Made by a program: the position numbers and the translations under genes
Notes under the pieces: generated by a model
Databases searched by the model: none
Seen by the model: the letters and a program-made list of their open reading frames with translations, nothing else
Told to the model about the DNA's origin: nothing
Source: Harmonia axyridis
Lineage: Eukaryota; Arthropoda; Insecta; Coleoptera; Coccinellidae
Assembly: GCF_914767665.1 (NCBI RefSeq)
Contig: NC_059502.1
Location: 57,766,031 to 57,830,030 of the forward strand
DNA: 64,000 nt
Direction of reading: 5' to 3'
Shown here: positions 1 through 10,624 of the stretch, one piece after another
Numbering within the stretch: the stretch's first letter is position 1
Layout: each line of letters starts with the position of its first letter

Positions 1-700
1 TTGCTGTTGTTCGTCTTAGTGTGTTCGCTATGTTTAGATTGAGAGATAAGATATATGTGAAATATTATCATAATGATAGTGAAGATACGGCAGCCACCAG
101 ATATTTTGTTGTTACTTAGATTGTTGTCGATTTATAATTTGAACTTTAAACTTGTTGTATGCATACTTCGATCGATATGTTTTGATTTCTCTAATCTACA
201 GAATGCTGTACTAATATGTATTACTTTAACCACCGTACACGAAGTAACCACAGGGATAATTAATATTGAAGTTCCAAAACATCTGTCTTTAGAACATGAT
301 CGTTAACATTTTCAAAATCAACAGTATTCTCTATGGCACTGTGTGGATAAATTAAAAAACAAAATTCATTACCGCATAATTAGATGTTTTCAAGCAAAAC
401 GATTGGAGAGGCCAATTTTGGTTTTTAATAAATCGCCTTATGGCATAAAAAGTTCACTTATGACCTCATCAGTTTTTACATAGCGACGTCTTAATTTTTT
501 TTAGTGACTATCCAAATTTTTTGCTAATTTATTGGACTTACCTTACTCACCTGAATGAGGATGTGAAAAAATAACATAGATAACAATTTTTCAAGAGGGG
601 GAACAATCAACTAATATTACGCTTCGATGACAACACAAATAATATACTATTGTCTCATGAAGCCATTTTTAACCAGAATGTGGCAAAAAATCATCGCAAT
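1..700. other. AT-rich stretch, no gene recognised
   Basis: Only short unsupported open frames are present. I see no domain, splice pattern or terminal repeat I can name. Confidence 0.4.
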
Positions 701-704
701 TGCT

Positions 705-1412
705 CGATTTCAAGTCAAGCTCAAGTCAAGTAGTGGTTTTTCAATCTCGAGTCAAGTATTTATTTGTCAAGTACTTGAATCATATCAAGATACTAGATTT
801 TCAGCAGTTTTATTGTGTTGTCACATCAATAAAAAAAATGATGAAATAAGAAGAAAAACACCTCAATTCATTAAACTTAGAAAATTACCGAAAACATCAA
901 CTGTTTTGAAATAGAAACATAAATTAAGTCACGACAAATCATATGTGGAACGTATAGTAATTTTTCCAATCCATCTTGTTGGAATTCCGATTTCTTGAAA
1001 AAATTAGAAAATGCCACCCTTCAATATTTGCCGCTCCTCTAGAGCGGGCCCTACGGCTTCAAGTTCTTCTGCTGAGTTTCGATTTTATAAAACGCTTGAA
1101 CATTTTGTTTTTTTTTTCTCCTTTAAGATGATTGATTGAAATAATTGTATAATGCGGATGAACCATTATTTTAAATTCGAATGCGCCCACGGTCAACACT
1201 AGTTTATTTGGTCTAAAAAATCTAAAATTATTTAGTCTAGGCGCGCACGAGATTGCAGAAATATATACTGTGCGACGCGTGCATATCAAGCTCAAGTAGC
1301 TTGATATCAAGTCAAGCAATAAATATCTAAAGTCAAGTATTTAATTTTTCACGAGCTTGATTTTCAAGTCAAGTAGTTGGTTAAAATGTCAAGCTTCTTG
1401 GCTTGATGAATC
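705..1412. repeat. Clustered CAAGTCAAG/CTTGA motifs, possible old DNA-transposon ends
   Basis: Short motifs of the type CAAGTCAAG, TCAAGTA and AGCTTGA recur many times in two clusters, about 710-790 and 1284-1412, on both strands. The right cluster ends in TTGATGAATCCCTAG. Dense subterminal copies of a short motif are typical of hAT-type transposons, and the middle section could be the deleted interior. I could not find a matching left terminus or a target-site duplication, so the element type is inference. Confidence 0.35.
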
Positions 1413-1472
1413 CCTAGTTATAGTCAACGCCGCGAGAAACTGAATATTTACATTCCAATAATCGACTGGCGT

Positions 1473-1812
1473 TTGATAGGGCTTTATTTTTTTGAAGGAA
1501 ATTTCTTGCGGTTTGATTTACTGGCTGCTTTGGCAGCAATGTTTCATCGTCATCAAATGATGACGAAGCAGATGTACCCCTTCAGAATATTTGGTATCAA
1601 TAAAACGGGACTCCTCCCCATCATCATCAATATCTTGGCGATACATTTTCCGGAATGGGGATATGTCATCGAGAATCTATTTAGTGGCCATCGCGTTTCT
1701 CAAACTTGACCCACTTAGATTTTTTTTGGAGTCATTTAAAAGCAGAGGTGTATTTTAATCGGCCAAATAATTTAAAAGAATTATGGCAAATCATTCTCGC
1801 TCAAATGGAGCA
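1473..1812 (+). pseudogene. Decayed Tc1/mariner-superfamily transposase fragment
   Basis: Two overlapping frames carry pieces of a DDE transposase in the right order. A YFFEGN block lies near 1480. A stretch like the family's 'W..RSPDLTPLDFFLWGHLK' segment follows, seen here as HRVSQT and then DFFWSHLKAEVY, with NLKELWQIILAQM after it. In related transposases this region holds the third catalytic Asp. A frameshift separates the halves near 1706 and the first two catalytic residues are not recognisable. It is followed by a short (AAT)n tract at about 1820-1840. The family is inferred from similarity to mariner/rosa-type proteins and the copy is dead. Confidence 0.45.
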
Positions 1813-2350
1813 GATAGATAATAATAATAATAAAGGCTTTTATTCTGCAAAAAAATACATATTCAAGTCCTTGAGCGAGGTGTACGTATTTATACTCGAT
1901 TTAGTCAGTGTCAAATAGTTAACGGAGCCTAATTTGGACATTTTCCCGGAATTTCATTTGTTATTTGGGTGGAATTCCCAATTCCGGCGACAAAAATTAT
2001 CAATCATAGCCCAATTCCCAAGATCGACAAGGAATCGACAAACGATTTTGTCAACACTATACGTGCTACAGCGAATAGTTTCAGTTGTTCTTAAATGACA
2101 CACAAACTTTCGATTCTTCACATCAGTTACATGTTCCAAAAACTCAAATTTGAAACTGTTTGAACTGTTGGAACAGTTCAAATCTTTCGACCACTATTGC
2201 CAGCTGAGAAGGTGCTTCACGATGACCCAAAGGTTCTTTAGATTTGCGAACTGTGACTGCAAGATTCCACCATTTTTGTAGTGCATTTTAACAATTTCAA
2301 TGCGTGGTTGAAGCCTGTATTCCATTTTTAGAAATGACGTAGTTTTAAAT
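1813..2350. other. No gene recognised; (AAT)n tract at its left edge
   Basis: An (AAT)n run near 1820-1840 may be the tail of a LINE inserted in minus orientation. The rest shows no coding or repeat signature I can support. Confidence 0.3.
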
Positions 2351-2352
2351 TG

Positions 2353-3700
2353 TCAAATGTCGAAAGATATCAGCTTCAAAAGTGACAGCTGCCCTGATAG
2401 CGGGCTATTCAAAATGAAATCTCTTATTGGAAAACCCTGTAGAATCAATTTGAGAGGGGTCCATGATATTAATTTGAAGTTAGCTATATATTCTAAAAAA
2501 TAATGTGAAACTGAATGTATAGCTTGGAAACCACCATGAAATTTATAAATTGGACAAGTATTCACCAAGTGGTCAATAGTTTCTTCTACACCACACTCAC
2601 ATAGTGGGCTATCAATAGAATGCCATTTGAAGAGGGTACTATTACAACGACCATGACCAGTCCTTAGTCGATTCAAAATACACCAAATTTTGATTGAAAC
2701 CTAGAATTTTTCTGAAGGATCAACGATAAGACTTTTGTTGAAGACGTTAGAAGAAGTCCATTCCGAACGCCAAATTTCCTTGTCGCTTTCATTGGATTCA
2801 AGGAAGGTGTTAGTCCATAAAGGTTTGCGTGATTTCAATCTAGCAGTTCTAGAATCTGGGAAGTAGGATACAATTGGAAATGAGTTCGGGTAGAAATGAA
2901 ATTTATCCCAATATTTCTTGACTGCAACCTGTCTACGAATATGAGGCGGAACTATATGTGATAGCACCGGTAACCAATGTAAAGGTGTAGATCTAATACC
3001 TAATAATTCTCATTGAAACGTTGAACTGTGCATCAATTTTATGAACATGAGCACTATTGAACCAAACAGAACAACAGTAGTCAGCAGCAGAAAAAACCAA
3101 GGCCAAGGCTGCTGTACGAAGAGTGCTGGCATCAGCACCCCATGAAGATCCTGCTTATTTTTGGAGGATATCATTCCTCGACTTCAATTTCAAACGCAAA
3201 TTTTCCAAGTGAATCTTGAAATTCAAAGGAGAATCAAGTTTAACTCCAAGATATTTGGGAACAAAATTATGATTCAAGACGGAATTATTGAAGGTTACTT
3301 TCAATTTTATGTATTTTTGTTGATTATTTGAATAACAACAGTGATAATTCTCATAGAAACGTTAAGCCTTGCATCAATTTGATGAACATGAGCACTATTG
3401 AATCAAACAGAACAACTGTATACAGCAGCAGAAAAAACCAAGGCCAAGGCTGCCGTACGAAGAGCGCTGGTATCAGCACCTCATGAAGAACCAGCTAATT
3501 TTTTAATGATATATTATTCCTCGACTTTCAAACGTGAATTTTCCGAGTGAACCTTTGAATTAAAAGAAAAATCAAGAGTAACTCCAAGATATTTGGGAGT
3601 AGAATTCCTCAGATAAGATAACAGGTATGCCACAAGGGTTTAAATTGAAAAGTATGAGGGACAAAACCGATCCCTGCGGAAGTCCATTATTCAACGTTTT
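2353..3700 (-). pseudogene. LINE (non-LTR retrotransposon) ORF2 remnant, RT to C-terminus
   Basis: On the minus strand the order of motifs is that of a LINE polymerase. A GLPQGSVLS block (reverse-transcriptase box before the YxDD) lies at about 3660-3690. A KYLGVTLD block follows at 3580-3600 and again near 3245. A C-terminal region (2701-2967) begins LSHIVPPHIRRQ. The tail (2353-2676) has NRLRTGHGR followed by a Cys-His knuckle (CECG...H...C). The YxDD box itself is missing, frames change several times and part of the thumb is duplicated in tandem, so the copy is dead. The clade is not certain. There is no endonuclease domain, so the copy is 5'-truncated. Confidence 0.75.
3001..3600. repeat. 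Tandem duplication of ~260 bp inside the LINE remnant
   Basis: The segments 3001-3265 and 3342-3600 align along their length (both contain GAACATGAGCACTATTGAA and AAAAAACCAAGGCCAAGGCTG). The offset is about 340 bp. Each encodes the same post-YxDD piece of reverse transcriptase on the minus strand. Divergence between them shows the duplication is not recent, or that they are two separate insertions. Confidence 0.7.
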
Positions 3701-3839
3701 GAAACTTCTACTTTCGTCATCAACGAAAACACAAAGTCTCCTATCATGTTTTCAATCATGTTTTCAATCAAACGAATCATTTTTCCGCATTTCAAATGAT
3801 TATGTAGTTGTTTTATCAGACCATCGTATTAATTAATCA

Positions 3840-4578
3840 TCTTTATTCGACTTGCCTTGATAAAGTTTGAATATACATATAGACGAAATGATGGCTTGAT
3901 CCAAATTAGTCGCTTGATTCCAATGGTCCTATCCCTGTGAATTGAACTTGAACGTTGTTATTTAAATATTGCACTGCTGCCAAGTGAAAGAATTGCACCT
4001 GAAAATCAAATTGAATTCTCGAAATTTATTGGATATAATGAAGTCATGGTCACTCGACTTCGCCAGCAGGTGTATCAAATCAATTAAGGTCGTTGCTCTT
4101 TTCCTGCTTGAATGGACTATAATTTTTTTTCGAGCCATTAGTTCGACATCCGTCATATTAGTTCAACTGCGATCGATAAGCTGAAAGTGAATTCTGAGTA
4201 ACCATAATTATTTCCACCCTTTCTCTCCGCAGTTTGGAGAAACCTCCTTACATCAACATTTATTTTTCCGAACATCCTTATCTCACGAACGATCATAAAT
4301 TTCTGCAGATGTTTAGATGGAAGTATTATTTTTCTCTTATACCTTTAGTACTGAAGTGTAAAACTCTAATGGTTCTACATCCGTTAATATACTGGGTGTC
4401 TCGCAGCTCATGTCAGGAACCTATACGCTGAGTTAAAAAATTTTAGTTCTGAAGTCCACTGTTTTGGAGATACGTGGTAATAATTAAGATTAATAAAGAT
4501 AATAATTTGTCCCTCGACAACCCAGGTGAAGAAATGCTATTTGGAGATTATTTGCTACAAAGAGTAAATAATATATGA
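3840..4578. other. No gene recognised
   Basis: AT-rich sequence with one fragment starting ATACTGGGTGTCTCGCAGCTC (near 4390) that resembles a repeat terminus. Nothing else can be supported. Confidence 0.3.
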
Positions 4579-4580
4579 TA

Positions 4581-5519
4581 AAGGGTGTTTTTTTAGAGCT
4601 ATAGAACTTTAAATTGCAATAAAACAACGATGGATTATTCAATTGACATAAATTTTATTTATCCACAAGATAATCTTGTGGCATTACATTTTGAATATGA
4701 TTTCTGGCATATGACCGCCACGGCTGGCTCGGATGTAGTCCAATCTGGACGTCCAATTTTCGATGATTTTTTCCAACATTTGTGGCCGTATATCGGCAAT
4801 AACACGGCGAATGTTGTCTTCCAAGTGGTCAAGGGTTAGTGGCTTATACGCATAGACCAATGACTTTACATAGTCCCACAGAAAGTAGTCTAGCGGTGTT
4901 AAATCACAAGATCTCGAAGACCAATTCACTGGTCCAAAACATGAAATTAGGCGGTCACCAAACGTGTCTTTCAATAAATCGATTGTGGCACGAGATGTGT
5001 GACATGTTGTGCCGTCTTGTTGGAACCACAGCTCCCAGACATCATGGATGTTCAATTCAGGAATGAAAAAGTTAGTTATCATGGCTCTATACCGATCACC
5101 ATTGACTGTAACGTTCTGGCCATCATCGTTTTTGAAGAAGTTCGGACCAATGATTCCACCAGCCCATAAAGTGCACCAAACAGTCAGTTTTTCTGGATGT
5201 AACGGTGTTTCGACATACACTTGAGGATTAGCTTCACTCCAAATGCGGCAGTTTTGTTTGTTGACGTAGCCATTCAACCAGAAGTGCGCTTCATCGCTAA
5301 ACAAAATAAAATGGACGTAGTGCGCGATACGTATTCCGCACAGAACCATTATTTTCGAAATAAAATAGCTCTATTTGCAAGCGTTGTTCAGGCGTGAGTC
5401 TATTCATGATGAAAGGACAAACCAAACTGAGAATAAATCACTTAACAGCTGTTAAATCGGTCGCCATCTTGAACAGTAATGCCAACTTGAAGTTATATAC
5501 CTCGAAGAAAAACACCCTA
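4581..5519 (-). mobile_element. Internally deleted mariner-like (DD41D) transposon
   Basis: A 939-bp element lies between TA dinucleotides (4579-4580 and 5520-5521). Imperfect inverted termini start AAGGGTGTTTTTTTAGAG on the left and, reverse-complemented, TAGGGTGTTTTTCTTCGAG on the right. The transposase gene lies on the minus strand. The element is shorter than a full mariner-type element because the middle of the gene is gone. Confidence 0.85.
4684..5407 (-). pseudogene. Mariner/rosa-type transposase, N-terminal half deleted
   Basis: The ATG at 5405-5407 opens MNRLTPEQRLQIELF, a typical N-terminus of this transposase family. After about 33 codons the frame breaks at an internal deletion and resumes at LFSDEAHF, which holds the first catalytic Asp. 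The second (LWFQQDGTTCH) and third (DLTPLDYFLW) follow. I count 41 residues between the second and third Asp, the spacing of DD41D 'rosa'-like elements. Roughly 100 or more residues, including most of the DNA-binding region, are missing. The catalytic half is otherwise open to its stop at 4684. Confidence 0.8.
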
Positions 5520-5524
5520 TATAT

Positions 5525-6990
5525 GTCACAATTTTCAATTTATTTTTCTTTCTTGCAGATTTGATTACAATATCGGAAAACTTCCACCAAGGTGAAACAT
5601 TCTACCCGATCATGTAGCAGGTAAGTTTTTATATATTGGATTTTTGTATATTATTGCTATTGCAATAATTCACAAGATTATTTACAAAATATATTTTTTC
5701 AATGTATTCAACGATAAAATATTCATTCTTTGAGATGTATTCGTGAATTAATGGCAACTTATTGTTTTCAAAACTCAATGTAGTTTTCATTTAACTAAAT
5801 TGTGATTCAAGGCAACTTGATTCATGTAGGGAAGCAGAATAAAATAATTATCCGTTGGGAGATACATAACTCAAATATGTATTTACGAAAGTTTCCAAAA
5901 TCATTACTCATTTCAGGAATTCCAATGAGTCTAGTGATCACAGAAAACAATTTTCAAGTAACTTCTAATATTTCTATATTATACTAATCGTGGAATCAGT
6001 ACTATGGGGGGGAAAGGGGAAAGAAACGCGTTTTTTTAAAAGGGAAGAAAAGTTTACACTTTTTTCGACCGTTCGCAGGGAAGTACGAAGGGACGCAATA
6101 ATACGTTTCGAAAGAGGAAAGACGGACATTTGTTACGGTACCGGGGTTTTTCGGCAAAAGTACCCCGATTATTTTATAATTATTTTCAAACTGTACGGAA
6201 AAATCGATTTTCGTCGAAAAGTGAAAACTTCTAGAAACGAGATGGGGCGTAGGATATCGTCGGGACGAGATGTTTTGGCTCAATCTGAAGCACGAAAGAT
6301 GAACTGGAAAAGTAACGGAGCCCTTTTTTCGATTTTCGTCTTTGTTTTCTCGAAAAATTCACGCAAAAATGTACAATTTTGGTAACATTTTGACGTTTCT
6401 CTTAAATCTGTGTTCCCCGATAACATCCATCGATGGCATTCAGAATAGAAACGATGTGAATGAAAATGAGAAACGTCAGATGATATTTGACTAGAAACAT
6501 TGAAATTTGGATGAATTCAGAGGAAATATGCAAGAAAAGATGATTCAGATTCGATTCAGATACGTTTTTCGAGGTATATTTGTTGATATTTTCAAACAGA
6601 ATCATTTTGTGGCAGTCGAATGCATTGGTTTGGTGAAGCTTCTATAGGAGTTATTTTGGTTATTTGAAGTGTTTTCAACGAGATATTCAAGCAGAGAAAG
6701 GACTGAAATGGTAGAAAACTTCCTTTTCTGATGGCATCTTTGCGTTTTGTTGAGATTTTCATGGAAATTGGTCAAATCTTATAGCATTCCGTTTCATGTA
6801 AGTTGTTAAGGAGAGACGTGAATTTTTCATTTTGGACTGATAAATCGGTAGGTACAGATATAAATATTCGATTTCCTTCATATCTAATTGTCTTTTAGAC
6901 GAAAATCATATCATTATTCATATTTATAGAACCTCTGAAACCTGTGATTTTGACAGTTTCCCTATAAGTAGCACAAATGCACCAAATTAC
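5525..6990. other. No gene recognised; purine-rich patch at 6000-6300
   Basis: A 131-codon open frame (5990-6385, plus) and an antisense frame overlap a locally GC- and purine-rich patch with no recognisable domain. I do not call either a gene. Confidence 0.3.
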
Positions 6991-6994
6991 GCAA

Positions 6995-7080
6995 AGCAAT
7001 TGTGGTCGGGTGGTCAAGGATGCGGTCGAATGAAATGAAGCCTCTATGGGCTGCAAGTTCAAATCTCGCTGCCGGTCGAA
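6995..7080 (+). pseudogene. tRNA-like sequence (class II tRNA relic or SINE head)
   Basis: TGGTCGGGTGGTCAAGG resembles the D-arm/A-box of Leu/Ser tRNAs, and AGTTCAAATCTCGC, about 45 bases on, resembles the T-arm/B-box. The acceptor strands do not pair well, so this is not a functional tRNA. It is followed by a T-run. Confidence 0.35.
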
Positions 7081-7212
7081 ATTTTTTTCTAATTTTTTCG
7101 CCACTTATTAATTTTTATATTATTTGGCAGTGAATACTTTGGAATAGTGAAATGGATCAAATGAAGTCAATGATGATTTTAAAATAATAGGGATTCCCAC
7201 ATTCCCATTTCA

Positions 7213-8130
7213 TACAGGGGGTACAATTTTCAAGCGTCAATTATACATTTCTGGAAAATCGAGACCTTATAAAACTGAAAATTGGAATTAGAGCTTCAGG
7301 TTAGTTTTCTTTTGCATAATTTGCGAAGATATACGTGCGATGAATATTTTTTATACAGAGTGCACAATTTCCGAGTTCCAATTGGACGACTCTGAATAAC
7401 TGAAACCTGTTGAAATCTGATAGTTGAGATCTTAGATCCAGGTTATTTTTTTTGCATAATTCTTGGAGGTATACACTGAGTGGTTGACGATTTCATACAG
7501 GGTGTATTATTTTTGAGTGGCAATCAGACATTTATGCAAAATTGTAACCTTTTGAAACATCGGATTATCAGCTTAAGGTTATTCTTCTTTTGCATAATTT
7601 GTGAGAAAATATATAATAATTGATTTAAAATTATACAGGGTGTATAAAATTCGGATACCAATTTGATATTTTTGAAAAAATAGGCAAACTGAAATCTAGA
7701 AATTTGGATAACAGCTTTAGGTTAGTCTTCTTTCTTTTACATAATTCGCGAAAATAAGTATGAATGAAGTTAATACAGTGTGTACAATTTAGAATGTCCC
7801 AATTAGACATTCCTGAAGAATTCATTCCGTATGGAGTTCGAAAATTGGTTTCATAGCATTTGCTTTTTCTGCCATCTTGAAGGTATTCGATTAACCAGTC
7901 GGGCATGTCCATTGGTGTTTTTGGTTCCTTTTTTGTGTTTCAACAATAACTTCATATACAGGATGTTTCATGTCGACTTGATCAAAATTATTCCTCAAAT
8001 TACATACAGACTGTGCGTTGCTAACGCGTATTCATGAAATTACTGAAACCTTAGTATCTCGCTGTATATTAGTCCGATATCGATAATACAGGAGATATGC
8101 AGTATTTGAATGAATTTTATATAGGGTGTA
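7213..8130. repeat. Degenerate tandem array, period ~140 bp, marked by TACAGGGTGT
   Basis: TACAGGGTGT-like motifs start at 7213, 7354, 7496, 7634 and 7774 (spacings 141, 142, 138, 140), then at 7957 and 8120 with looser spacing. Each unit also has a TTTTGCATAATT-like block about 100 bp after the motif and an AGCTT(C/A)AGGTTA-like block before that. This is an old, diverged satellite or a string of nested MITE ends. Confidence 0.75.
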
Positions 8131-8136
8131 CATCTA

Positions 8137-8331
8137 GATCTGTGGCCAATGCAGATCTATGGACAATGAGGATCTATCGGCTTGGTAGGTCTACCTACAA
8201 GGTGTATCTACGGGCAAAGCGGATCTGTGGGCAACATTGATCTACCTACAAGGTAGATCTATGAGCAACATTGATCTACCTACCTATTGATCTATGGGCT
8301 ACATTGATCTACCTACAAGGTAGATCTACGG
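8137..8331. repeat. GATCTAC/GATCTATGGGCAACATT minisatellite with palindromic units
   Basis: Units built from GATCTATGGGCAACATT and GATCTACCTACAAGGTA recur at least four times. The segment GATCTACCT-ACA-AGGTAGATC is a perfect 9-bp inverted repeat around a 3-base loop. Confidence 0.85.
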
Positions 8332-8334
8332 CGC

Positions 8335-9160
8335 GTACTAGTTATAACTATATGAGTGCTCCTTCCTTTGAAAAGTGCTCAGCTGAGAAGCCATTTCATA
8401 GTTTCATACGTTCAAAGATTACATTAGAAAAAAGTAGTAATTGCATATTGCTGAAATCATGGCTTCTAAAGAAAAGAATAAGAAGAAAGAAAAATCGACA
8501 CTATTATAGTGTGAGACATAATTGTTTTCTCAGATAGGTGTTTTCGTTAGTAAACCAAGTACAAATTAAAGGTGTAGAATAAAGATTCCGTTGACAAGCG
8601 TGGTTACTCCAACTTTGGGACGTTGCAAGTTGGCGAATGCGCCGGCCATATTATGTATGTATTGAATTTGTTAGTAACCACACTCTTCTCCACGCAATCT
8701 TTAGAAGCGTTCAACGAACTTTCTAACAACGTATACGTCATTCTCGACATTGACGAATCCAAATTCTAAATAACTAGTCACCCCCTGGTGGAGAAATATC
8801 GACCTAATAAAACAAGTATCGAAAAAAAATAACCTGACGTCTGCAACTTGGGCGGCAGCTCAATCGGAGATAAAATGTCTTTTCTGATTTTCGTAAATTT
8901 GTTTATAACTGATCTGAATAATCAATTCTGTGTTATGTTATTATGTGATTTTTGAATGAAATGATTGGTACAGCAATCATTTTGGATAAAATTTTTAGCA
9001 ATTTTTGCTTAAAAACTTTTGGGGCCCCTGTAGCTTGGGGTCCACGTATCATTGATACGTGCTACGTCCCTGCTGGTAACAAATCCATCCTCAATTTCTA
9101 TTCTGTCCGATCCGTCGGCGTCGTAAAAACGATACTATAATTGTTATTTCATATCAACAA
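8335..9160. other. No gene recognised
   Basis: Short unsupported open frames only; no domain or structured repeat seen. Confidence 0.3.
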
Positions 9161-9163
9161 ATG

Positions 9164-9395
9164 GAGAATCGATAAAGCCTAGCTTTATAATGTATCGGTT
9201 GTCCAAAATTCGTTGTATAGTGAGGGATCTCAGAATCCCTTTGAGCTACAAAAATGTGAATGGTACATTTTAGGGATATATTTTTGAGAGAATTAAGAAT
9301 TTGTTGAAAACCGCAACCTCATAAATTCAACTGTTGAGAAATGAAAAGTTGTCATACCTAACTTTTTCATTACTGGTGCTATAGACATGAAACAA
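9164..9395 (+). repeat. Diverged repeat, inverted partner at 21290-21550
   Basis: The sequence from GAGAATCGATAAAGC through the GGGATCTCAGAATCCCTTTGAGCT and AACCTCATAAATT blocks matches the reverse complement of 21290-21550 with many substitutions. Its nature is unknown. It may be one dispersed element, or an inverted pair bracketing the LINE/gypsy nest. Confidence 0.6.
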
Positions 9396-9404
9396 AAACA
9401 TTCT

Positions 9405-10040
9405 ACAGGCACTTTCTTGGTAGAATCCATTGGTGTTATTATTATTTTTTTAATTGCCATCAGGTTTGAAGTTATAATACAAACTTATGTTTTTTAAATG
9501 TAAACCATGAAAATTCCTGTAACGAATAAAATCGTTCGATTTTTCCAATTTCAAACTTTTTCTAATTAAGTTATAAAAAATCAACAAAACTTTGACTTTC
9601 ACAAGGCAAATCAAGTGCCTCTCCATGATAATCTGTGAACTTAAGATAATTGAAATACTCTAATCTAACACCGTTAGATTTTTCAACATTTTCGAATTGA
9701 TGAATGTTTTTATTTAAATGTTACCAAATTAAAAATCTAACAGTGTTGAATCCGAAGATCTTGGTGGCCACCGAATGTTTTAATTATCTGAAGTTCACAA
9801 ATTATCATAGATCATAGGCACTTGATTGATTTGCTGTGTGAAACTAAAACTTCCGATAACTTTAATAGTTAATAAGAAATTCATATACCAAGTTATATAT
9901 TTTTGAAAAGAAAAAAAATTAAATAATTTTTATGGTTCACATTTAAAAAATACAATTTTGTATTGCTACTTCCAAACTAATTGCAATGGAAAACAAACGA
10001 TCACACCAATTGATTAAACTAAAAAGTGCCTTCATTGTTA
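9405..10040. repeat. Large imperfect palindrome (~640 bp)
   Basis: Left-arm blocks reappear reverse-complemented in the right arm in mirrored order. Examples are AGGCACTTTCTTGG, TTTTTTAAATGTAAACCAT, ATCAAGTGCC, GTGAACTTAAGATAATTGA and AATCTAACACCGTTAGATTTTT. The centre lies near 9700. The arms differ by many substitutions and small gaps, so it is an old foldback or MITE. Confidence 0.75.
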
Positions 10041-10049
10041 TAAAAAATA

Positions 10050-10570
10050 TTGAATGATATAGGGCCGAAGACTACCTTAACGCCAAAATAATTTAAAAAA
10101 ATCCAGGAAAATACTAACAAAAAACTAGAAACAAGAAACAATAACCTTGAAACAGTAATGATAACAAAAGTGAACCCAACTTAACAAATCATCTGTTCCG
10201 TTAACAATCTTTCCCCTAAAATTTTCTTCAAAGAGAGCACCCCACATGTAATTAATTAAACATTATGTACTGGGTGTTTCACGTAAGCGGGTCACTGGAT
10301 TTTATGGCTCATCTGTTAAGCAAAATTGAAGAGTGACCAATCAATATGATAGTATTTTTCACAGACTAATATGTTATTGGAAAAACTATCAAACCAAGGC
10401 ATGAAAAGTTATTGAGAAAATAAATAAGGTCTATAAACAATTTCTCACCAATTATTTCTTCATTTATACTTCCGGTTTTCAAGAAATTTTTTTCAGCGAA
10501 ATATACTTCCTAATTTTTTGTTTTATATTTTTCGAATGCTCAATCGATTCTGAATCCGAATCTGTCAATA
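10050..10570. other. No gene recognised
   Basis: Contains a GTACTGGGTGTTTCACGTAA fragment (near 10267) of the kind that ends many insect MITEs, without a detectable partner. Confidence 0.3.
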
Positions 10571-10624
10571 TAGTGGTAGTTTTATATTTATTTTAAGCTA
10601 TTCCATTCAAACTCATCCTGAGGA

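Noticed and set aside
5990..6385. 131-codon plus-strand frame and overlapping minus-strand frame
   Set aside because: Composition is skewed and repetitive, with no domain or splice pattern; either strand is open, which suggests chance in a purine-rich patch.
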